From assembly GCF_900104515.1 (NCBI RefSeq), contig NZ_FNJL01000019.1, positions 47,014 through 111,013 of the forward strand: 64,000 nucleotides of DNA, written 5' to 3'. Under the pieces are notes generated by a model. That model made no database searches. It had not been told where the DNA came from and saw nothing but the letters and a program-made list of their open reading frames with translations. Shown piece by piece: positions 16,955 through 25,800 of this stretch. The stretch is from Paracidovorax cattleyae (GTDB lineage: Bacteria > Pseudomonadota > Gammaproteobacteria > Burkholderiales > Burkholderiaceae_C). The translations under genes and the position numbers were made by a program. Numbering within the stretch: position 1 is the stretch's first letter; every line of letters begins with the position of its first letter.

Positions 16955-18328
16955 CTACTGCAGCATAAAAGTTTCGTATTCCAGCCGGTTCAGCTGTCGA
17001 GACAATAAATACATGCCCGTGCACAGCGTGATCAGCGTGGCGACGGCGAAGCCGTAGCCGTACAGGGCTGCGCCCGCGTACAGCGTGAAGCCGGTGAGCA
17101 CCATGTTGAGCAGCACGAACTGCACGCACAGCATCAGCACGATGCGCCGCTGGTCCAGGTAGAAGAACACGTTGAGGATGGCCATGAGCCCCACCTGCAG
17201 CCCCGCGCCGATCACCTGCACGTGCAGCAGCGGCAGGTACAGGCGCGAGATGCCCAGGCCGCTCAGGATGGCCGGCCCGGCGACGAAGGTGATGAGCACG
17301 GCCAGCGTCTGGATCTTGCCGATCTCCCCCAGGCCCTGCTGGATGGAATAGACCATCTCGTCGCGCATGGCCTCGATGTACTCCAGCGAGCCGCCGCTGC
17401 GCACGGCGTCGTAGAACTTGTCGTAGTACTCGACGAAATCGGTCTCGATGCGCACCAGGAACACCGCCATGCCGGGAATGATGGACAGGTAGGCCAGGAA
17501 CACGGGCAGGTCGTAGATCAGCGAGGCCCGCAGCGCTCCGATGATGGGCTCGGAGGTGGGCGGGAAGTACCAGAACATGAACTTGTCCACCCAGATACCG
17601 AAGTTGTAGAGGAAGCCGATGGCGACCAGGGAGGGGTAGAGCAGCTTGCGGTCCGCGAAGTCGAAGGCGATGATGCGGCCGCGCGGGTTGAACTCGCGCA
17701 CCACGAGCAGCCACATGCCCGCGAGCAGCAGGTAGTTGCCCAGCACGAAGCCCGCGAGCAGGCCCTCCAGTCCCCAGGGCCGCATCAGCAGCGCGCTGAC
17801 CACGATGACGGCGTAGGACACGCCGAAGAGCGCCACGATCTCCTTGTAGCGCTTCATGCCCGAGAGCAGCACCGTGAGCACCCAGACGTCGCACATCAGC
17901 GTGAAGCCCGCGAGCATGAGCATGCGGTAGACCAGCCCCAGGTGCGGCAGCACGGTGAAGAGCGCCAGCGTGCCCAGGGCCGCGGCGGCCAGCGTGGTCA
18001 CCAGCAGCAGGCCGTGCAGGTTGGGCAGGATCGAGTCCTTGCGCTTCTCGAAGAGCCGGTCGGACACGAAGCGCGTGAACGCCAGCTGCACCAGGCCGGT
18101 GAGGATGAGGCTGCCCGCCACCATGTAGGTGACCGAGGTCTGGAACTGGGTGACGAGCACGCCCGGCACCACCACGCTCGCGCTGAAGATACCGATCAGC
18201 AGGATGCCCACGATGGAGAACACCCAGGGACCGGAGCCGATCACGCCCGCATAGGCGTAGGCCTGCACGAGGCCGACCAGGGTGTTCTTGCGCAGCATGC
18301 GCCGCAGCTCGAATCCGATGCCAGCCAT
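16955..18328 (-). CDS. pelG: PelG, Pel polysaccharide membrane transporter
   Basis: 457-residue polytopic inner-membrane protein with about twelve hydrophobic segments. The N-terminus MAGIGFELRRMLRKNTLVGLVQAYAYAGVI is the PelG signature. It belongs to the MOP/Wzx-like superfamily and works with PelF, PelD and PelE as the synthase-export complex. Its ATG overlaps the pelF stop by one base (TGATG). It is the last pel gene; the spherulin-4 lipoprotein follows on the same strand. Confidence 0.95.
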   Translation of the reverse strand: MAGIGFELRRMLRKNTLVGLVQAYAYAGVIGSGPWVFSIVGILLIGIFSASVVVPGVLVTQFQTSVTYMVAGSLILTGLVQLAFTRFVSDRLFEKRKDSILPNLHGLLLVTTLAAAALGTLALFTVLPHLGLVYRMLMLAGFTLMCDVWVLTVLLSGMKRYKEIVALFGVSYAVIVVSALLMRPWGLEGLLAGFVLGNYLLLAGMWLLVVREFNPRGRIIAFDFADRKLLYPSLVAIGFLYNFGIWVDKFMFWYFPPTSEPIIGALRASLIYDLPVFLAYLSIIPGMAVFLVRIETDFVEYYDKFYDAVRSGGSLEYIEAMRDEMVYSIQQGLGEIGKIQTLAVLITFVAGPAILSGLGISRLYLPLLHVQVIGAGLQVGLMAILNVFFYLDQRRIVLMLCVQFVLLNMVLTGFTLYAGAALYGYGFAVATLITLCTGMYLLSRQLNRLEYETFMLQ

Positions 18329-19866
18329 CAGCGGGGGCCCTCCGTCTGTTCGAACGCCCGTTCGTACACGCGGCGGTAGCGGTCGAACATGAGCGTGTCG
18401 GTGTAGTAGCGCTCCACGCGCGCCACGGCGGCGCGGCTCGCCGCATGCCAGGCGGGCGCGTCGTTCAGCAGCGACAGCGATGCGTCCGCGAGCTGCTGCG
18501 GATCGGCGATGGGCACCACCTTGCCAGAGGCGCCGAGTGCGCGGTCTTCCTCGTCCAGCCCCTCGATGAGCTGGCGGCACGAGCCCACGTCGGTGGAGAC
18601 GGCCGGCACGCCGGCCGCATAGCCTTCCAGCAGCACCAGGGGCAGCGCCTCGCTGATGGACGAGAGGATGATGAGCCCGATGCGCGGCATGAGGTCTTCC
18701 ACCTTCTGGAAGCCCAGGAAGCGCACGTTCTTTTCCAGGCCCAGGCTGCGCACGAGGTTCTCGCACTCCTGCGCGTAGGCCGGGTCCTCCTCGGTGGGGC
18801 CGGCGATCCAGCCTTCGGCGTCGGGCCGCTGGTTCACCACGCGCCGCATCGCGCGGATGAAGGTCTTGATGTCCTTGATGGGAACCACCCGGCCGATGAG
18901 GCAGAGGATGGGCGGTACCTCGGCGGGGCGCTGGTGGCGCAGCGGCGCGAAGCGGCCGAGCTTGATGCCATTGGGAATGTTGAAGGTGCGCGCGGGATCC
19001 GCGCCGTCGGTCACCTGCCGCAGCCGGTTGGCCTCGTACAGCGCGATGATGGGGTCGGCCGCCGCGTAGCAGTAGTAGCCCAGCCATTCGAAGAACTGGA
19101 TCCACATCTGGCGGAAGTACGACAGCTCGGTCGGGTCGCGCTGGAAGATGTTGCGGTTGTCGCGGATCCACTCGCTCTTGAACAGGTCGATCTTGCGTTC
19201 CTTGGTGTAGATGCCGTGTTCCGAGAGGATGAGCGGCACGCCGCGCATCTGCCGCACCAGGCCGCCCAGGTAGCCTGCATAGCCGGTGGAGGCGCTGTGC
19301 ACCATGCGCACGCGCAGCATGCTGCGGGCGACGCGCGCGAGCATCCAGAGCGGCTGGTACATGATGCGCACGGTCCAGAAATAGTCCACGAAGGACGGGT
19401 CCGTGCAGTGCTCGCGGTAGCTCTGGCAGATGATTTCCCAGGCGCGCTCGCTGTAGAGGAAGTCTTCCAGCGGCAGGCGCCCGCCGGGCTGCATCTCCAG
19501 GCTGATGCGCTGGAAGGCCTCGATCGCCGCGGGGCTGCGGTCGCCGAGCCGGAACGAATCGACGAGCGTGCGCACCATCTCGAGCGCGGCGCGGTCGCCC
19601 CGGCGCCGCGCGGGCATGGAGCGCACGCCGAGATGCTCGTAGAGGTAGTGCTCCTCGAAATGCACCACGTTGGGCGGCAGTTCGTACTTGAACCCGGAAT
19701 AGTCCTCGCGGCGGCTGCCCAGGAAGATGATGGCGAAACGGTACTCGGGGTAGGCGCGGATGATCTGGTTGATCCAGCTCGACACGCCCCCGCTCACGTA
19801 GGGGAACGTGCCTTCGAGCAGCAGCGCGATGTCGGCTTCCTGGGCCTGGGGGCGGACGTCGCTCAT
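18328..19866 (-). CDS. pelF: PelF, Pel glycosyltransferase
   Basis: 512-residue soluble GT4-type glycosyltransferase. The N-terminal LLLEGTFPYVSGGVSSWINQII is the PelF hallmark. The C-terminal donor-binding part has CLIGRVVPIKDIKTFIRAMR and the EX7E-type stretch SISEALPLVLLEGYAAGVPAVSTDVG. Known PelF uses UDP-GalNAc to polymerise Pel. The start is fixed by the ATGA overlap with pelE. Confidence 0.96.
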   Translation of the reverse strand: MSDVRPQAQEADIALLLEGTFPYVSGGVSSWINQIIRAYPEYRFAIIFLGSRREDYSGFKYELPPNVVHFEEHYLYEHLGVRSMPARRRGDRAALEMVRTLVDSFRLGDRSPAAIEAFQRISLEMQPGGRLPLEDFLYSERAWEIICQSYREHCTDPSFVDYFWTVRIMYQPLWMLARVARSMLRVRMVHSASTGYAGYLGGLVRQMRGVPLILSEHGIYTKERKIDLFKSEWIRDNRNIFQRDPTELSYFRQMWIQFFEWLGYYCYAAADPIIALYEANRLRQVTDGADPARTFNIPNGIKLGRFAPLRHQRPAEVPPILCLIGRVVPIKDIKTFIRAMRRVVNQRPDAEGWIAGPTEEDPAYAQECENLVRSLGLEKNVRFLGFQKVEDLMPRIGLIILSSISEALPLVLLEGYAAGVPAVSTDVGSCRQLIEGLDEEDRALGASGKVVPIADPQQLADASLSLLNDAPAWHAASRAAVARVERYYTDTLMFDRYRRVYERAFEQTEGPR

Positions 19867-20876
19867 CGGGCTCTCCAGTAGTCGAGCACCGGCCGCAGGC
19901 GCGGCAGGGCGCGCCACTGGCCGAGTTCCTGCAGCAGCGCGCGGGCCTGCGCATAGTCGCGCCGCTCGAAGCACAGCTCGGCCTGGTAGGGCAGCACGCG
20001 CGTGGCCGGCAGGCCCAGTTCCCGCGCGCGGGCATAAGCGTCGCCCGCCTCGTCGGTGCGGCCCTGCGCATGCAACAGGCGACCGCGCCGCAGGTTGAGC
20101 TGCGCATTGCCGGGGGACTGGGCCAGCACCATGTCGCAGTAGCGCAGGGATTCGTGGATGGCGTGGGTGCGCAGGTCCCCCTGCACCAGTTCCTGGTACA
20201 CCAGTTCCCAGTAGAGATCGGAGAGCCGGTGGGCGGATTCCATCGTCAGCGGGCCGGGCGTGGCGCCTTCCTGGGCCTCGGCGCGGCGCATGGCGTCGAG
20301 CTCGCTGTCGATGGTGCGGTTGATGCGCTTTTCCAGCGTGTCGAGCATGCCGTAGGCGAGCAGCCGCAGGTCTTCGCTGGGATCGCTGAGGATGCTGCGC
20401 AGCAGGGGCGAGGCGATGCGGCCGGAGACGTGCTGCAGCGCCACCATGGCGCGCATGCGGGTCTGCATGGGGGCCTGGGCGTTGCCAAGGAAGGACCGCA
20501 GCCCCGCCTGCCGGAAGCTCGCCTGCATGCGCTGGTGCAGGTCGAACTCGGGCAGCTGCAGGGATTCGAAATCGTCCTGCCCGGTCGGGGAGCGGTACAG
20601 GCGCAGCACCACTACGCCCACCACCACCCCGACGAATCCGGCGATGGGGATGGCGTAGCTGAAGACGGCCATGAGCACCAGCACGGGCAGGCGGGGGCGG
20701 GCCTGCTCGCCCGAGAGCAGCGGCAGCAGGCACAGCGCGAGCATGGCGCAGGCCAGCGCGTGCGCGATCAGGTAGCTCACGAGCGCGGCGTCGGAGCGGC
20801 CCTGCAGCATCAGCGGGCCGCTCCACGCGCCCAGTTCGAGCAGGAAGGCCGAAATGCCGAGCTTGAGGTTAAGCAT
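19863..20876 (-). CDS. pelE: PelE, inner-membrane TPR protein of the Pel complex
   Basis: 337 residues. Two or three hydrophobic segments at the N-terminus (about residues 25-95) are followed by a cytoplasmic helical region with TPR-like repeats (LNLRRGRLLHAQGRTDEAGDAYARARE). Length and position between pelD and pelF match PelE, which links PelD and PelG. It overlaps pelD by 8 bases and pelF by 4 bases. Confidence 0.93.
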   Translation of the reverse strand: MLNLKLGISAFLLELGAWSGPLMLQGRSDAALVSYLIAHALACAMLALCLLPLLSGEQARPRLPVLVLMAVFSYAIPIAGFVGVVVGVVVLRLYRSPTGQDDFESLQLPEFDLHQRMQASFRQAGLRSFLGNAQAPMQTRMRAMVALQHVSGRIASPLLRSILSDPSEDLRLLAYGMLDTLEKRINRTIDSELDAMRRAEAQEGATPGPLTMESAHRLSDLYWELVYQELVQGDLRTHAIHESLRYCDMVLAQSPGNAQLNLRRGRLLHAQGRTDEAGDAYARARELGLPATRVLPYQAELCFERRDYAQARALLQELGQWRALPRLRPVLDYWRAR

Positions 20877-22287
20877 GGGCGATCCTGTGCAGTTGCTCCA
20901 GCACCGCGAGCGGCTCGCCCTCCAGGGGCACCACGTGCGGGAAGATGCCGGATTCGGCGAGCGGCTGGCCGCCCTTCTGCTGGGACCAGTTCTCGAGCCG
21001 TTTGATGTAGCCCTCCGCCGTGGCCAGGTCGCCCAGCGGCATGAGCATCGCCAGCACCTGGCGCCCGGGGCCGGTGATCAGCCAGCTTTCGTCCAGCTCG
21101 CGCTTCAGGCGCTCGATCTGTGCCGGCAGGCCGCGCTCGACGGCGCGGGGCAGGAACTCGAGCGCCACGATGATGCTGGGCACGCTCGTGGTGTCGCGCA
21201 TGTGGGACAGCCGCCGGGCCTCGAAGGCGAAATCCGCCGGGCAGTCGGGAATGCGCTCCACGATCGGGCGCGCCAGGGTCTGCATGGCGAGGCCGTCGGT
21301 GTAGTAGCCCAGCAGCAGGTTGATGGTCTGCAGGTTCTCGTCCTGCAGCGAGAAGAACGGCATATCCTCGATCACGAGCAGGCCGTAGATCTCCCCGCCC
21401 AGATCCAGCAGCGGCGCGACGGCGAGGTAGCGGGTCTGCTGCTTGTGCGTGAGCAACTGGCTGATGTGGCAGAGCTTGCGGGTTTCCAGCGCCTGCAGCA
21501 CCAGCGGATCGTGCGTGTCGAGCGGCTCGCTGCCGCTGCCGATGCGGGCCACGGGCTCGGCCTCCACGCGGTCTTCGGTGGCCGCGTGCAGCGCGGCCGA
21601 TTCGAGCTGGCAGTACTGCGCGAGCAGGCGCAGCAGGGTCTGCGCGCCCTGCGCGGCATCCTCCGGCGCGTCCACATCCACGCTCTGCAGCGTGGAGAGT
21701 GCGTCGCGCATCGACATGGGCCGGCCGATGAGCTCCTGCTCCAGCCGGTCGTGCGACAGGCGCAGCAGGTAGTACTGCCGCACCAGGTGCTCCAGGCGCT
21801 GGTCGAGGTAGAGCTGCACGTTCTCGGCGCGCCGGGTGCGCGCCTGCCACAGGCTGGAGAATTCGCCCACGATCAGCACCAGGATGAGGCCGCCCAGGAA
21901 GAACAGCTGCGGGAAGCGGTCGTAGTGGCCGAGATTGGTCAGCAGCCAGCCCGCGAGCAGCACCACGGCGCCGCCCAGGCCGGCGAGCGGCCCGTAGCGC
22001 AGCGCCACGATGACGGGCGCGAGCCATGCCCAGGGAAAGTCGCCGTCGCTCCAGATCGGATCCTGCGGGTGCACCAGCAGGCCCAGCGCGATCGCCAGGC
22101 CCGGCAGCAGCAGGGTCTCCAGCAGCATGATGGCCGGGCGCGTGTCGGTGGCGGCGAGCTTGCCCAGCAACTGCTGCGGCAGCGGGCGCAGGCCCGTGCG
22201 CCCCGAGGCCGGCACGGCGCCCGCGGGCGCAGCGCCGACCGCGCGGCGGCGGCCGGGGGGGGGCGGGGGGGACTTCTCCGGCGGCAT
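20869..22287 (-). CDS. pelD: PelD, c-di-GMP receptor of the Pel complex
   Basis: 472 residues from ATG 22287; an upstream in-frame GTG at 22305 would add six residues and overlap pelC. A Pro-rich N-terminus precedes four membrane segments (about 45-145), a linker, a GAF domain and a degenerate GGDEF domain. The inhibitory-site motif RxxD is present as RELD (residues 396-399), and a further Arg lies in GPGRQ. In P. aeruginosa PelD the equivalent residues bind c-di-GMP and switch on synthesis. A run of C residues in the N-terminal coding sequence is a possible slippage site. Confidence 0.94.
   Translation of the reverse strand: MPPEKSPPPPPGRRRAVGAAPAGAVPASGRTGLRPLPQQLLGKLAATDTRPAIMLLETLLLPGLAIALGLLVHPQDPIWSDGDFPWAWLAPVIVALRYGPLAGLGGAVVLLAGWLLTNLGHYDRFPQLFFLGGLILVLIVGEFSSLWQARTRRAENVQLYLDQRLEHLVRQYYLLRLSHDRLEQELIGRPMSMRDALSTLQSVDVDAPEDAAQGAQTLLRLLAQYCQLESAALHAATEDRVEAEPVARIGSGSEPLDTHDPLVLQALETRKLCHISQLLTHKQQTRYLAVAPLLDLGGEIYGLLVIEDMPFFSLQDENLQTINLLLGYYTDGLAMQTLARPIVERIPDCPADFAFEARRLSHMRDTTSVPSIIVALEFLPRAVERGLPAQIERLKRELDESWLITGPGRQVLAMLMPLGDLATAEGYIKRLENWSQQKGGQPLAESGIFPHVVPLEGEPLAVLEQLHRIAHA
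22255..22271. repeat. Homopolymer tract inside the start of pelD
   Basis: On the + strand nine G, one C, then seven G; on the coding strand of pelD this is C7-G-C9. It encodes the Pro-Pro run just after the start codon. Tracts this long are prone to slipped-strand mispairing, and a one-base change would put pelD out of frame. Phase variation is inference, and an assembly error in the tract is also possible. Confidence 0.5.
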
Positions 22288-22294
22288 GGCAGGG

Positions 22295-22849
22295 TCAGCG
22301 CGCACCGGACAGGCCGGAATCCATCAGGCTGCGGATCAGCTTCTGCGCCACGCCCGAGAGGGACTCGCGGCTCCATCCGCTCTTGCCGCCGGTGCCGCTC
22401 CACAGCGTGTCGCCGGTCTCGACGTCGAGGATCTGCAGCGTCACGCCGGCCGCGGGCTCGCCGTCCACGCCGACCTTGTAGCGCCATTCGTCCACCGCGC
22501 CCGCCAGGGCGTATCTGGCCTGTTTCTCGCGGGCCCAGGCCAGCACCTCTTCCTGGCGCTTGGCGTCGCCCGCGTCGAACAGGGCCTCCTGCTGGGTGCC
22601 GCCGGGATAGCGCTGCACCCGGCCCACGCCGCGGGCCTGCAGCAGGGCCAGGGCGATGGCCTCGGCCCGGTTGCCGGCCAGCGGCGTTTCCGTGTGGTTC
22701 GCGAACGGCAGGACCACCCAGCTGGCATTGCGCTCCAGTGGAGGGGGCGTGCCGCGGTCGATCGTGGAGCACGCCGCGAGCATCACCAGGATCACGCCGC
22801 CGGCGGCGCAGCGGCGCAGGCGTTGCATCAGGGTGCGTGGATGTGGCAT
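22295..22849 (-). CDS. pelC: PelC, outer-membrane lipoprotein of the Pel secretion channel
   Basis: 184 residues with a lipobox (VMLAACS, Cys27). The mature part (WVVLPFANHTETPLAGNRAEAIALALLQARGV, later TGDTLWSGTGGKSGWSRESL) matches PelC, which forms a dodecameric ring below the PelB barrel. ATG 22849 has a good AGAAAGGA site about 9 bases upstream; a second ATG at 22828 is less likely. It starts 31 bases after pelB ends. Confidence 0.94.
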   Translation of the reverse strand: MPHPRTLMQRLRRCAAGGVILVMLAACSTIDRGTPPPLERNASWVVLPFANHTETPLAGNRAEAIALALLQARGVGRVQRYPGGTQQEALFDAGDAKRQEEVLAWAREKQARYALAGAVDEWRYKVGVDGEPAAGVTLQILDVETGDTLWSGTGGKSGWSRESLSGVAQKLIRSLMDSGLSGAR

Positions 22850-22880
22850 GGGAGAGTCCTTTCTTCTTTGGAGAAACGCG

Positions 22881-25800
22881 TCAGAAATGCAGCCGGTAGC
22901 TGAAGACCAGGTTGCGGTTGAGCCCCTGCTGCAGCTGCAGGCCCGATTTGCTCAGGCCCCAGGTCAGGCCGAGGTGGTCGCCGCCCAGCACGCTGCCGGC
23001 CATGCCCAGCCGCACCTCGTAGCCCGGCCCCAGCCGGCTGTGCCAGGTGCGGCTCGCGCTGGCATAGGGCCGCAGCGTGCGGGAATACTCTTCCTCGTAG
23101 CGCATGTTGGTCGATACCTGCAGCCCGTAGTAGGTGAAGCTGTCGGGCAGGAAGTAGTCCGGCCCCGGCACGATGCCCGGCAGCAGGTAGCGCTGGAATT
23201 CGCGGTCGCGCGGGGCGAGCGAGAAGATGTCGGTGCGCGAGAAATCGTGGCGCGACCAGAACGCGCCGAACTCCAGCAGCGGCGCCTCCTGCCGGTAGGT
23301 GTGGATATAGCTCAGCGTGGTGTGCCGTCCGCTGCCGAGGCCGGCACCGGTCTGCAGGCGGTAGCGCTCGTCCGCGTACTCGAGCACGAAGCGGTCCAGG
23401 CGCGATGCCTGGTAGCGCAGGCTGGCGCCCGCGCGGCGCTTCATGCCGGCGATGCGCAGCGCGAGGCTTTCCTGGCTGGGCAGCTGGAATCCCAGTTCCA
23501 TGCGCAGCGACAGGCGGTTGTCGATGCGTTGCTCGTGCTCGATCTGCACGGGTGTATAGGCCTGGAAGCTCACGCGGCGTCCCGCGCGCAGCGTGGTTTC
23601 CCCGTCCGGATGGCGCCAGTGCAGGCGGGCGTCGAACACGCTTTCATCCGGAGGATTCACCACCACCAGCGGATCGGTGGAGCGGCGCCGGATGCTGGCG
23701 AACTCCAGGTCCAGCGCCATGCGCGGATTGAAGGCGATGTGGAAACGGCTGCCGGCCTCGTCCTCGTCCAGGCCGCCCAGCTGCTGGATCTTGCCGTAGC
23801 CGCCGGCGTGGTCGCTGAACGCCAGCAGGGTTTCGGTGAGCTGCAGCTGCAGGGGCTCGTCCTCCCGCTGTTCGCCCTGCGCGTCGAAGGCCGCGGTCTG
23901 CGCGAGCCGCACATCGTCCACGGCGCGAGCTGCATTGACACGGTCGTAGCGCGGCAGGCGCTCGTCGAAACCTTCCAGCAACTGGCCGGTGGCGGCCTTG
24001 TCGTCCTCGGCCAGCGCCACCGTGATCTCGGCCCAGAGCGGCCGGTTGGTGCGCGTGCCGCGGGCGCGGGCGTACTGCTGCCAGAGGTAGCCGCGCTCGG
24101 CGGTGTACTCGCCGGCATCCTGCAGCCAGCCGATGGCGGTTTCCGCCGCCGCGTTGGACATGCGGTTGCGGTCGTCCGTGTCCATGCGCAGCAGCTCGCG
24201 CAGCACGTCCAGCGCCGGATCACCGGGCCGCTGGGTGAGCATGAGGCGGGCGCGGGCCACGCGGCGCGTGGTGTCCAGGCCTTCCTCGGTGAGCCACCGG
24301 GCGCGGGCCTGCTGCGGCGTGAGCCGCTTGCCGGGCTCGCCGCCGGCCTGCCGCGCGGCGCGCCACTCGCGCGAGAGCAGTTCGCGGCGCAGGCGCCAGG
24401 AACGGTCGGTCTGCTGGTTCTGGTCCAGCGCGTCGGCGTAGTTCATGAGCCACAGGAAATCGTCCTGGTGCTGCGCCACGCGCGGCGTGAGGTAGCGCTC
24501 CAGCGCGACCTGTGGCAGCGAGAGCGCCTGGTAGGCGGCGGCGAGCGCGTCGTGCACGTCCTCGTCGCGCGCCCAGCTGCGCTCCTGCGTGGTCAGCAGG
24601 GTGCGCAGCGCGACGGCATCGTTGCTGTCGATGAACAGCCAGATGAGCGCCTGGCGCATCTCGGACGAATCGGGGCTGGCGCGCAGGCCGTCCTCGTAAT
24701 AGCGCCGCGCGCGGGCAAGGTCGCCCTGGGCCTGGTAGTAGCCCCCCGCAAGGCGCAGAAACTCGGGAATCTCCCGCAGGGCGGCAACCGCCTGCTGCGT
24801 TTCCTGCGAGCCGGCTTCGAGCTTGCGCATCAGCGGCCGCATCGCGTCCCACTGGTTGCGGCTGGAATAGACCGACAGCGCATCCACGAGGTAGCGCGGG
24901 TCGCCGAATTTCTCCCAGGCGAGCGCCGACACCTTGGCGGCCTCGAGCGGCTGGTCGGCCATGAGCAGGCGGATCAGCGCGTCGTAGTCGGAACGGTCGT
25001 GGTCCTTGGCGCCCACCAGCGCCCGGTAGGCCTGCACGGCCAGGGCCTGGCGCTGCCGGCTCTCGGCCAGCTGGCCGGTCAGGCGCCAGAAATCCATGGC
25101 GGCGGCCTCCGACGGGGCCTGCCGCTGCTGGGCGGCCTCCAGCCAGCCCAGGCCCTCGTCGGGCCGGTCGTGGGTGAGCGCGAGCACCGCTGCGCGCATG
25201 GCCCGCTCGGGGGTAAGCTGCTTCGGGTCCGCCAGCAGGCGGCGCCAGGTCTCCAGCGCCAGCGTGGGTTGTCCCGCGCGCTCGGCCAACTGGGCCAGCA
25301 GCTCCACGGCCTCAGGTATCTTGCCGTGCTGGCGCAGGTAGTCGATGGCCGGCTGGGGTTCGCCGATGCGTTCGTAGGTGGCCACCAACTGGCGGATCAG
25401 CCCGAAATCGTCCGCCCGCTGGCGCAGCTGGAAGCGGATGGCCTGCACCAGGGCCGTGTCGTCGAACTGACCCGGCGCGATCCGCAGCACGGCCTGCCAG
25501 GCCGCTTCCTTCTGCGTGCGCTGGGCCACCACCAGCCAGTTCTGCAGCGCCACGCCGGGCCGCTGCGACCATTCCGACACCTGGGCGAGCCGTTCGCGCC
25601 AGGCCAGGTCGTCGGGCTGCGCCTGCACCGCGGCGTGCGCGATCAGCCAGGCGTCGTCGAGCTTGCGGTTTTCCAGGAAGACCTCGAACGCGATGCCGTA
25701 GATCTTCTCGTCGTAGGGCAGCAGGTGCGCCGGGATCGGCACGGGCGGGGCCGCGACGGCAGGGGCCGGGGCGGGGGCGGAAGCGGCCGGAGCGGCAGGT

